Assembly: GCF_016406085.1 (NCBI RefSeq) | Contig: NZ_JAEHFJ010000010.1 | Span: 98,948-162,947 of the forward strand | Direction: 5' to 3' | DNA from: Aureibaculum flavum | Lineage (GTDB): Bacteria; Bacteroidota; Bacteroidia; Flavobacteriales; Flavobacteriaceae | DNA length: 64,000 nucleotides | Shown: one piece after another, positions 29,246 through 37,828 of the stretch | Layout of the letters: each line of letters opens with the position of its first letter | Position numbering within the stretch: position 1 is the first letter of the stretch | Translations under genes and position numbers: made by a program | The notes under the pieces: generated by a model | What the model saw: the letters and a program-made list of their open reading frames with translations, nothing else | What the model was told of the DNA's origin: nothing | Databases searched by the model: none

Positions 29246-30613
29246 TTATTTAGCTAACTCTATTTTAATAACAGATACAGTAGCATCTGGTGCCAATTGA
29301 GGTACATCTACGAGTACTTCTCGAGATGTTCCTATAAATTCTAAATTTGTCTTTGGGTCAGTTAAAACTGTTGCTTTTTTAACCTTAATATTTTTGTTTA
29401 ACTTTAATAATCCATCTTTTGGCCAATCAAAAACATGAGCATAAACTACACCATCTTTTTGAGTGTAACGTCCCCACTTCGGTTTTTCATAAGGACTTGC
29501 TGAGGCACCATAAATAGCCTCACCATTTTTCTTTGTCCATTCTCCCATCGCATTTAATCGTCTTATACTTTCTGAAGGAAACCTTCCGAATCCGTCAGGA
29601 CCGATATTCAATAAAAAATTACCTCCTTTTGAAACAATATCAACTAATTTTTGAATTAAATCTTCACTACTTTTCCATTTATGATCAGATGGTTTATACC
29701 CCCAAGAACCGTTCATAGTCATGCAAGCTTCCCAATCAGAATCAATTCCTGTATCAGGAATTTCTTGCTCCGGTGTACCAAAATCACCTGCGAACTCACC
29801 TTCAGCATCCATTCCTTCCATGCCCATACGGCCTTTATCAACTCTGTTATTTACTATAGTATTAGGTTGTATCTCACGAATAAATTTATAGAGATCTTTA
29901 CCCATTTCTGTGGTATAATCTGAAATCCAATCTCCGTCAAACCAAACCACACCTATATCACCATAATTTTTTAATAATTCTCCTACTTGAGGTTTCATAT
30001 ATTTTTCATAATATTCTGGAAATTCAGGATTAACAACTGATGGATCATCATGTTGTGAAATGTTGTAGTTAGGATATAAATTTCCTTGTGCTTGTGGATG
30101 ATGCCAATCTACAATTGAATAATAAAAACAAAAAATGATTCCCTGTTTTTTACAGGCCTCTGACAATTCTTTGATAATATCTCGCTTAAAAGGAGAGGTA
30201 TCCATAACATCATAATCAGATACCTTAGAATCCCATAAGGCAAAACCTTCATGATGTTTCGAGGTTAAAACAATATATTTCATACCTGCATTTTTAGCCA
30301 TGGTAACCCATGCATCTGCATCAAATAATTGTGGGTTAAACATTTCAGGGTATTTTTCATAATCTTCAATGGTGTAGTCCAATTTATCCATGGCCCATTC
30401 TGCACCACCTCCGGCTATTTTTGTTCCACGTTCACCTCCAATGATAGAATATGCTCCCCAATGAATAAACATTCCAAATTTGGCATCTCGCCACCACTCC
30501 ATTCGCTCATCATGTGATAACTTTTTAACATTTGATTTCTTTTGAGCAAAACTTGTGCTAACATGCAATAGAGCAATTAGTACAACTATAATTGATTTTT
30601 TCAGTATTTTCAT
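29246..30613 (-). CDS. Alpha-L-fucosidase, glycoside hydrolase family 29
   Basis: The frame opens with TTG at 30622, but the ATG three codons later is the sensible start, giving 455 residues with a signal peptide ending STSFAQ. The barrel carries ERMEWWRDAKFGMFIHWGAYS, YIVLTSKHHEGFALWDSKVSDYDV and IIFCFYYSIVDWHHP. The nucleophile is the Asp in VVWFDGDWI near residue 225, and GGNFLLNIGPDGFGR follows. The C-terminal beta-sandwich (EKPKWGRYTQKDGVVYAHVF) is the copy reused in the adjacent SGNH chimera. GH29 removes alpha-L-fucose with retention. It follows the beta-helix/PDZ gene by 30 bp and closes the main operon led by site E. Confidence 0.94.
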   Translation of the reverse strand: MKILKKSIIVVLIALLHVSTSFAQKKSNVKKLSHDERMEWWRDAKFGMFIHWGAYSIIGGERGTKIAGGGAEWAMDKLDYTIEDYEKYPEMFNPQLFDADAWVTMAKNAGMKYIVLTSKHHEGFALWDSKVSDYDVMDTSPFKRDIIKELSEACKKQGIIFCFYYSIVDWHHPQAQGNLYPNYNISQHDDPSVVNPEFPEYYEKYMKPQVGELLKNYGDIGVVWFDGDWISDYTTEMGKDLYKFIREIQPNTIVNNRVDKGRMGMEGMDAEGEFAGDFGTPEQEIPDTGIDSDWEACMTMNGSWGYKPSDHKWKSSEDLIQKLVDIVSKGGNFLLNIGPDGFGRFPSESIRRLNAMGEWTKKNGEAIYGASASPYEKPKWGRYTQKDGVVYAHVFDWPKDGLLKLNKNIKVKKATVLTDPKTNLEFIGTSREVLVDVPQLAPDATVSVIKIELAK

Positions 30614-30643
30614 TGTATTCAATTTTAAATATTAGCGTTGAGA

Positions 30644-33010
30644 TTATTTTATATTGATCGTTAATTCTAATTCTTGTTGATTTCTCATAACTTTTAAATC
30701 TAAATTGTCAGATTTATTTGCAACGTTTATTTTAAAAAAGTCCTTCACGGATTTAACCTTTTTACCATTCACACTTAAGATTACATCGCCTTTTCTGATA
30801 CCATTATTTTTTACAGCTGGACTTTGATTCCAAACCGATAAAACAATTACCCCTTCTGCACTATTTAACCCATAAGCCGACTGTTCTTGTTCAGAATCTA
30901 CATTTTTTAGATTATTACGCAACCAAGCTATGGAGTTACTTTCACCTTTATCATTTGTTAATGGGTCTTGTAATACTGGAATTTCAGGTGTTTTTGCTAT
31001 CGCTTTTAATGCTAGTTTTTGAACTCCAAATTGATCCATTGGAAAGTTTTTGAAACCAATTTTTAAAGCGGGAGAATTCTCAGTAACCGAAAAATCTAAA
31101 TTTGCTGGGTCTTTAAACATTGGGTCTCCGAAAGCACTGTGTAAATCTCTATCATATATTTGAGACTTCATCATAGCTTCTTCCGTAGGAAATAGATTAT
31201 AATCCAATTCTTTCCCCCAACCAGATAACCGAACATCTTGATATGTCTTTCCAACAATATTATGTTTAAAAACATCTTCACTATTTTTAAACCAAACATG
31301 CGGATGTAAAGAATTATTAACCATGATATTATTTTCAGCAACACGATTAAAGCCTTCTCTTAATTTTAATCCACTATTTAATAATAAGTTATTATAAATA
31401 TGATAATTGGAAGATCCATCATCTAAATCTATATCCCAACCATGATCACAACGAAATCGATTATTTCTAATCACTGTCGTTTTAATAGCATCCCATTTGG
31501 GCATTTCAGGATTGGCTAAAGTTATACTATCCATTTTATTTCTATTAGGATGCCAAAACCGGTCTCTACCCCAAGAATTAAAAGAGCCGTGATCACTAGT
31601 TTCTAAAACAGTATTAAATACGTCATTAAACTCTAAAATATGTCCACCCCAAGTACCATCTCCAATATTAATTCCTGCTCTTGGCACATCATAAATACTA
31701 TTATGACGAACCGTAATATCCATTGCCATAGAAATTTGCACCCCTGCCGTTTGTTTTTCAACACGACCTATTCTATAAATTAAATTATCTTCAACAATAC
31801 ATTCTCTAGGATACAATTCATTTTTTGGACCAGAAACGGTATCCATATCAGATATAGGAACAAATTCCCTATAATTAAATGATGGTGATCTTACAGCCGA
31901 TGGATCTCCTATAAAAGATACTGCACTTGCACCACAATCATGAATATGATTTCCTCTAACTTCTAACCCTTTGTTGTATTTACTAGCCATAATTACATTG
32001 CCGCCTAGCTGGGTAAATTCATTGTTTTCAACTTTACAGTTTTCAGTTCCTTCAAAGAAAATTGCACTTCCCCTATATATGGTCCAATCGCTACGTAATA
32101 AAGGTTCAAATTCTTCCATAAATGTACGCTGTGTATTTTCAAAAGTAATATCACTAATCATTACATTTCTTACAGGATTTTCTTTGGTTCCAACAATTTG
32201 TATTAAATCTTTTAGCACAGCAACTTCAATTTTATCACTATCAAGAGCTACATTTTCTGATGGCCAATAATACAATTTATGCTCTATTTTATCTAAATAC
32301 CATTCACCAGGACTATCTAATTCCTCAAAGACATTTTCAACCATTCTATACTCTTTGTGCGGTTCTGAGCCTCTATTATTTTGTTGTCCTCCTTCTAAAA
32401 TTGCTGAACCATTTTCATTTACACCTGTAATTGTAAAATGAAAACCACCCCATTTACCTCCATGTAAAGCATTAAAATAAGCTCCTTTTGGATTTTTCCA
32501 TGAGGCTATTCTTTCATTTGAAATGGCATCTGCCGCAGATCCTTGCCAATATTGAGAACTTTCATCATAATTAGGATAACGTGCTAAAATTTGAGCTTTT
32601 CCATTAACTATTAATTGATCAAAATCCAAATTTTCAGAAACCGTGGTAACAAACATATTGTCATTAAATTTTTCCCATTTCGATGTTAATACCGCAGAAC
32701 CTTTTATTTTTACATCAGCTGCATTAATCCCTTTTATTGATAAATTACTTAATAAAGGAGGAATTTTTATGGGTTCTGATAAATGATAATCTCCTTTTAA
32801 AATTATAATGTCTATTATAGCTTTTGAATCTTTAGTCTTAAGATCACTAGCTTTTTTAATTGCACTTTCTAATGTTGCAAATGGACTGTTTTTAGTACCA
32901 TCATTTGTTGTTTCACCTTTCGACGAAACAAATATTTCAATACTATTCTTCTCGTTTGTACAAGAAAAAATTAAACTTAAAACGGATATAAATAGGAATA
33001 TTTTTTTCAT
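30644..33010 (-). CDS. Right-handed beta-helix lipoprotein with C-terminal PDZ domain
   Basis: 788 residues with lipobox IFSC. It opens with IEIFVSSKGETTNDGTKNSPFATLESAIKKA, the same start as the GH141-like protein at 15138, and has helical coils such as NCKVENNEFTQLGGNVIMA, KGLEVRGNHIHDCGASAVSF, DITVRHNSIYDVPRAGINIG and NYHIYNNLLLNSG. It ends its helix with FKDPANLDFSVTENSPALKIGF. Residues about 700-788 are a PDZ domain: EGVIVLSVWNQSPAVKNNGIRKGDVILSVNGKKVKSVKDF. PDZ domains usually belong to periplasmic proteases or secretion proteins, so the fusion is uncommon. It may tether the enzyme to a partner or bind C-terminal peptides. A glycosidase role (GH141-like or related) is inferred. Confidence 0.8.
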   Translation of the reverse strand: MKKIFLFISVLSLIFSCTNEKNSIEIFVSSKGETTNDGTKNSPFATLESAIKKASDLKTKDSKAIIDIIILKGDYHLSEPIKIPPLLSNLSIKGINAADVKIKGSAVLTSKWEKFNDNMFVTTVSENLDFDQLIVNGKAQILARYPNYDESSQYWQGSAADAISNERIASWKNPKGAYFNALHGGKWGGFHFTITGVNENGSAILEGGQQNNRGSEPHKEYRMVENVFEELDSPGEWYLDKIEHKLYYWPSENVALDSDKIEVAVLKDLIQIVGTKENPVRNVMISDITFENTQRTFMEEFEPLLRSDWTIYRGSAIFFEGTENCKVENNEFTQLGGNVIMASKYNKGLEVRGNHIHDCGASAVSFIGDPSAVRSPSFNYREFVPISDMDTVSGPKNELYPRECIVEDNLIYRIGRVEKQTAGVQISMAMDITVRHNSIYDVPRAGINIGDGTWGGHILEFNDVFNTVLETSDHGSFNSWGRDRFWHPNRNKMDSITLANPEMPKWDAIKTTVIRNNRFRCDHGWDIDLDDGSSNYHIYNNLLLNSGLKLREGFNRVAENNIMVNNSLHPHVWFKNSEDVFKHNIVGKTYQDVRLSGWGKELDYNLFPTEEAMMKSQIYDRDLHSAFGDPMFKDPANLDFSVTENSPALKIGFKNFPMDQFGVQKLALKAIAKTPEIPVLQDPLTNDKGESNSIAWLRNNLKNVDSEQEQSAYGLNSAEGVIVLSVWNQSPAVKNNGIRKGDVILSVNGKKVKSVKDFFKINVANKSDNLDLKVMRNQQELELTINIK

Positions 33011-33016
33011 TTTGTA

Positions 33017-35827
33017 TTAATATTTTATTTCAATTTTTTTGTATGCCTTTTCTATTTTAAACACCAATTGATTATCATTGTTTCTATTTCTTGTTCCTTT
33101 TCGCTTTGAAACCATTTCACCATTCTCATACAATCTTAACTCTGCTGGTTTATCCCCTTTTACAAATGGCATATTAATCGTAATTGGACCATCTGTAGCT
33201 ATTAAATATCCTACTTTATTACGTTCCATTGATAGCGTAAAAGGCGTACCAGATGTTATAATATCCCAACCTTCATTTTCATATTTTTCCATCCCAGAAA
33301 GAAATAAATACTCTAATTTTTTATTTGTTTTAGATTCACGCGTAATAGAGAGTAATCCCTTTTGAAAAAAAGCATCTTTTGCTGCGACATCATTTTCTGA
33401 TGCATTTAAAACTATTCTATCTATTGTTTCTTTATCATCTAGAAGTACATCAATCAGTTGTGTATTCGGATAGTTATCAAGAGAAGCATAAGTAACCTTT
33501 TCAATGGGATTTTCACCATTTTCCATATACGGATTATACACTACCGAAAAAGGGTTTTTCCATGCTGCTTCGTCTCTTTTTAAAATTAGGGTTGGCATTG
33601 GTTCCTTTAAAACTTCAGTAGGAGCCGTACCTTTACTTATCGCATTTGACTTAGGTGATTTTACACTATATATAGTTTGATTTTCACTTCCTTTAACCCA
33701 CAACCTCATCAAATTATCAAGGTTTCCTTCACTTTTTAATTTAAATAGAGCCTGTAAATCATTAGAAAGAATAACCTTCTTTTTATCCTTGTAAAAATCA
33801 TAACCTTTTAAATCTCCTTTTTTAGAACTTAATTCGTCAGTTGTAGCTAGTTTTATGAGTTTATTTTTAGAATCAAAAATTTCTAAAGATTGACCTAAAT
33901 TATGATAAATATATTCATGTTTTTGTTTTCCTACTTTTTGTTTTTTAGATCTAAAAACATCTACAATATAACCTTTATTAGTATTTGATTTTATTAGTGC
34001 TGTAAAACGTTGCTGATCAGAAACTGTTTCTGGTTCAAAAAAGGAAACCATTGAAAAACTCACTTTATTAAAAGCGGGTGTTTCACCTATTTCAGGATAG
34101 TAGTTCTCTAACTTATAAGGGTTATAGGTACGCATAGCTGCGTAATCAGATTTACCGTCTACAATTACTGTATTATGTGCGGGAAAACGAGAATAATATT
34201 CTCGATGAGTAGGATGCCAGTAACTCGGCCCTTTACCAGAATCTGGACCTAACACATAATTGTTTGCATATAATTCCATTGAAATACCATTGGCATGTGC
34301 ATGGTTACCAAAAGAACCAACAGTAGATACCATTAAGGCATCATCACCTTTACCCATTCGTTGATTAAACATACTCACATTTGGTGCATAAAAAGTTGGA
34401 GATGTTAGGCTTTCTATATTTGATTCTTTAATAGATTTACTGGTTTTTAATTCATTTACATAGAAAAACAATTGAAAAAAATCTGAGGCTTTACGGGTGT
34501 ATAATTTATCTGAAATCATTTTAGAGAGTAGACCTGAAATTAGTTCTTCCTTATCCTTTTCATTATATTTTTGATAATTTGAAATTAACAACTCAAAATT
34601 TTCTGGTGGTAGAATTTTATGATTGGCATCTCCAAAGCCAAGTGTATAACCATTTGGAAACAAATATTGAAAAGAAGATAAGGCTGCCTTTTCAACAATT
34701 GGGTAATTCAAAAATTCATTGTTATTTGTAGCATGGTCTAATAATGTAAAGATTCGCAACAGTGTAGTTATCACATGGACAGAATAGGATGGCGATTCAG
34801 GCCAAATTCCTGTTTCATGATCATACACCAAAAGTGACTCTTTAACTGCCAATTGTCTGTCTGTAGATGTTGTAAAAGTATGGTCTAAAAAATATTCTGT
34901 CCCTTTGCCATTTTTATAGCTTTCATTTTTATCTAAAACCAATCCGATATAAGTTAAAAAACGAGCTTGAAAAAGATTCCAGTTATTATCAGGGATTCCA
35001 TTTTTAATAATTTGATCTCCCCATTTTTGAAAAACAGCAACAGTATTATCTAAATTCGTATTCTTGGCTTTTAAGTAATCATATAAAAAATCATACGCAG
35101 TAACTAATGAAACGACAATACCTTCATGGATAACTTCAAAGGTTGCAAGCCCTGAAATATTTTGCTGTGTTGAATTTTCTAAATCAATAGGTGCATCTCT
35201 GTAATGCATACCGTCCATATAAGTTATAAAAATCGGAGTCGCTAATTCAGCATATTTTTTCTTGCCAGTAAGCCAATATAAAAAGGCAGCATCTTCTGCG
35301 ATACCCATTATTTGCTCGTTGATTTTTTCAACAGTAAACCCTGCTTTTGATGGATGAACCCATTCCATCTTTTTTGTTTTTTTGTGCTGTAAATACAAAC
35401 CTCTTGAATCATCAAAATAAGGCTGTACATTTTCAAGTTTAGGACGGTTATAATCTGTTGCCCAATCTCTTGTACCCGAATATCTAACTGTTGCTACGGG
35501 AGCGGAACCTTCTGAATGTGAAAACTTCCCTCCTTTTAAAAAGACCTTATTATGTTTTGTTTTCCAGTTCATCTGTAATCTAGAGACCAACCATTTAGAA
35601 TCTTTCTTTACCAGTTTTAGATATTTTTCAACCTTTTCTTTTTTCTGATCTACCAGTTCCTTTTTCCAACTCGTATTTTCAATTGTTTTTAGAAATGCTT
35701 CCTTTGAATCATTTGTTATATAAATTCTAGGATGCTCACTTTGTTGAGCTGTTGAGCATAAGACCCAGAATAAAGTTAGTCCAACTAAAAATAAAAACTT
35801 TAGGTTATTATTAATTCTTAATTTCAT
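33017..35827 (-). CDS. Heparinase II/III-fold polysaccharide lyase-like protein 2, variant active site
   Basis: 936 residues with a signal peptide ending STAQQ. It shares the toroid and sandwich layout of the proteins at 21821 and 37829: HPRIYITNDSKEAF, SRLQMNWKTK, ATVRYSGTRDW, ESPSYSVHV (Tyr kept), GNHAHANGISMELYANNYVLGPDSGKG near residue 507 and FPAHNTVIVDG. In the segment that reads NNWNLHQA in both paralogues, this one has NNWNLFQA near residue 282, so the conserved His is Phe. Activity may be altered or lost, with binding kept. Its ATG overlaps the stop of the GH97 gene as TAATG, so translation is probably coupled. Confidence 0.85.
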   Translation of the reverse strand: MKLRINNNLKFLFLVGLTLFWVLCSTAQQSEHPRIYITNDSKEAFLKTIENTSWKKELVDQKKEKVEKYLKLVKKDSKWLVSRLQMNWKTKHNKVFLKGGKFSHSEGSAPVATVRYSGTRDWATDYNRPKLENVQPYFDDSRGLYLQHKKTKKMEWVHPSKAGFTVEKINEQIMGIAEDAAFLYWLTGKKKYAELATPIFITYMDGMHYRDAPIDLENSTQQNISGLATFEVIHEGIVVSLVTAYDFLYDYLKAKNTNLDNTVAVFQKWGDQIIKNGIPDNNWNLFQARFLTYIGLVLDKNESYKNGKGTEYFLDHTFTTSTDRQLAVKESLLVYDHETGIWPESPSYSVHVITTLLRIFTLLDHATNNNEFLNYPIVEKAALSSFQYLFPNGYTLGFGDANHKILPPENFELLISNYQKYNEKDKEELISGLLSKMISDKLYTRKASDFFQLFFYVNELKTSKSIKESNIESLTSPTFYAPNVSMFNQRMGKGDDALMVSTVGSFGNHAHANGISMELYANNYVLGPDSGKGPSYWHPTHREYYSRFPAHNTVIVDGKSDYAAMRTYNPYKLENYYPEIGETPAFNKVSFSMVSFFEPETVSDQQRFTALIKSNTNKGYIVDVFRSKKQKVGKQKHEYIYHNLGQSLEIFDSKNKLIKLATTDELSSKKGDLKGYDFYKDKKKVILSNDLQALFKLKSEGNLDNLMRLWVKGSENQTIYSVKSPKSNAISKGTAPTEVLKEPMPTLILKRDEAAWKNPFSVVYNPYMENGENPIEKVTYASLDNYPNTQLIDVLLDDKETIDRIVLNASENDVAAKDAFFQKGLLSITRESKTNKKLEYLFLSGMEKYENEGWDIITSGTPFTLSMERNKVGYLIATDGPITINMPFVKGDKPAELRLYENGEMVSKRKGTRNRNNDNQLVFKIEKAYKKIEIKY

Positions 35828-37815
35828 TATTGTTTTATTAAATGAATAGCAAATCCATTATTACTTTTTAGGGTTAAATCTAGTTTTGATTGATTGCTAA
35901 TCTCTATTTCTTCTATTTTAACCTGCGTTCTAGTTTTCACACGTTCGTCATCCGTATAAACTTTTGCTTTGTAAGTTTGATTTTCTTCCAAAAATGAAAA
36001 ATCCAACACTACATTACGCTCTGTTACTCCATTAATCCCACCAATAAACCAGTCGTCACCTTTTCTTCTTGCAATTACTCCTAATTCACCAATTTCTCCA
36101 TATAAAACTTTGGTTTCATCCCAAGTAGTAGGTACATTATCAAAAAACGCTAATTCAGGTTCATTTCCAATATGTTTTGTATCTCCCCATAAACCATCAT
36201 TTTTTTCTGGTGAAGCAGCGGGTTTGTCATACCAATATAAAAATTGCAACGGACTAAACAGACACACTGTTTTTGCCAACTGTGAAGCATGTGACCCCAT
36301 ATTATCAACTCTTTTATTATAATAACAAACGGTGTTATCTGCAGCACCAGCCAACATTCTAGTAAACATAGTGATTAATGTATGCTCATTAGAAACCGTT
36401 TCTTCGTCGCCACGAATGCCTTCTTGTGTTAGTAAATTTGGATAGGTTCTTGAGAAACCTGTGGGTCGATACTCATCATGTACATCAACAATCATTTTAT
36501 ATTTAGCAACTTTCTTTATGGCTTCATGCATCCAAGCTGTAGCATTTTGATCTCCAACTCGAACAAAACCAAATTTAATACCTGCAATACCCCACTCTTT
36601 AAATAATGGTAGTAAATCATCCAATTGTTTTTCAAGCGATCTCCGATTGACATAAAGTATTACACCAATCCCTTTATTTTTTCCATAAGCCGTAACAGCT
36701 TTCATGTCCAATGGTCCCTTAGATCGTTTTGGATCTAACGTCACAGTTGTGGCGTCCGAACTGTTTTTCATCTCGTCTCCATACCAGCCAGCATCGAACA
36801 TGATATATTGCATGTTATGAGTAGCTACAAAATCTATAGCCGCAATGGCACCTTTGGTAGTAAGTGTTGTTTCTCGTAACACTTTTCCAGGTTTAATCCA
36901 AGACTCATCTGCTATTTCTGAGGCATCATTTAAATTCTGAATGAGGTAGTTATTTTCAAGAAGTTCTCCATAAGATTTTCCCATCATTATTACACGCCAA
37001 GGTGATTGAAAAGGTAGTTTTTTATGCACTGTAGCTCCATTAATATCACGATTAGAGGTAATTGCCCCAGTAATTGTATCTTGTTTCTGCTCAGATATTT
37101 TTCCATCAAGTTCAGAAAGAATACTAAATCTTGAATTCGTTCCTTTGTTAAAACTTAATCTCGCATAATCTGTCAGTTTTGCTTCTGCCAAAGCCACAAT
37201 CAAACTATCATTCATTTCAATGACTAAGGGACGCTCAATTCCATTCTCCAAACGACTCAAGGGAATTTTCTTGTACTCACCTTGAGCTGTTAGTTTACTT
37301 GGCTCACGTTTTGGGGTTGACCAAACTTGATAATCATTGTCAAAGTTATAATTGATTTTTTCATCCAATCCTATTTCAGAAATATTGTTCTGTATCGGAA
37401 TTTCATATGCAAAAGCGATACCTTCATTATATGCCCTACAAACAACATTAAATAGTGCATCTCCCCTTTTTAAAAATATTTTAACTTGGTTATAATGATC
37501 CGGTACTGTACTCAATTCACTAAAATTAGAATGCCATTCACTGTTTACAGTTGTGTTTTCCACTTTCAAAACAGATAACTTACCAGAAAAATTAATTTCA
37601 TTTGAAATAAGCAGTAATGATGACGGTAGTATAACATCTCTATTATTATAGGTAATTGAAAAAGTAACCGTATTACTTTTTGGAGCGTTTAATAAATTAA
37701 AACTTTTAGTTCCGTCAGGAGATTTCACTTGAATGATTTCTATACCTTCATCGCATGAAATTATTAGCAGCAAAAAAAATACCCCAACTAAATAAAATCT
37801 TCCAAAGTATCTCAT
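35827..37815 (-). CDS. Glycoside hydrolase family 97
   Basis: 662 residues with lipobox LIISC. The N-terminal sandwich begins IIQVKSPDGTKSFNLL and includes FNVVCRAYNEGIAFAYEI. The barrel has IDFVATHNMQYIMFDAGWYGDE, GIKFGFVRVGDQ, MIVDVHDEYRPTGFSRTYPNLLTQEGIRGDEE near 440-470 and FLYWYDKPAA. GH97 contains inverting alpha-glucosidases and retaining alpha-galactosidases. The KFGF segment lacks the Asp I associate with the retaining nucleophile, so an inverting mechanism is more likely, from memory of the family. It is coupled to heparinase-like 2 (TAATG) and 13 bp after heparinase-like 3. A second GH97 with a different active-site motif is at 47498. Confidence 0.9.
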   Translation of the reverse strand: MRYFGRFYLVGVFFLLLIISCDEGIEIIQVKSPDGTKSFNLLNAPKSNTVTFSITYNNRDVILPSSLLLISNEINFSGKLSVLKVENTTVNSEWHSNFSELSTVPDHYNQVKIFLKRGDALFNVVCRAYNEGIAFAYEIPIQNNISEIGLDEKINYNFDNDYQVWSTPKREPSKLTAQGEYKKIPLSRLENGIERPLVIEMNDSLIVALAEAKLTDYARLSFNKGTNSRFSILSELDGKISEQKQDTITGAITSNRDINGATVHKKLPFQSPWRVIMMGKSYGELLENNYLIQNLNDASEIADESWIKPGKVLRETTLTTKGAIAAIDFVATHNMQYIMFDAGWYGDEMKNSSDATTVTLDPKRSKGPLDMKAVTAYGKNKGIGVILYVNRRSLEKQLDDLLPLFKEWGIAGIKFGFVRVGDQNATAWMHEAIKKVAKYKMIVDVHDEYRPTGFSRTYPNLLTQEGIRGDEETVSNEHTLITMFTRMLAGAADNTVCYYNKRVDNMGSHASQLAKTVCLFSPLQFLYWYDKPAASPEKNDGLWGDTKHIGNEPELAFFDNVPTTWDETKVLYGEIGELGVIARRKGDDWFIGGINGVTERNVVLDFSFLEENQTYKAKVYTDDERVKTRTQVKIEEIEISNQSKLDLTLKSNNGFAIHLIKQ

Positions 37816-37828
37816 AATTAATTTAATA

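Noticed and set aside
35827..37815. GH97 lacking the Asp nucleophile in the KxDF position (KFGF)
   Set aside because: GH97 has inverting and retaining branches with different catalytic residues, and both copies here have Gly at this place, so it is more likely a subfamily trait than a dead enzyme.
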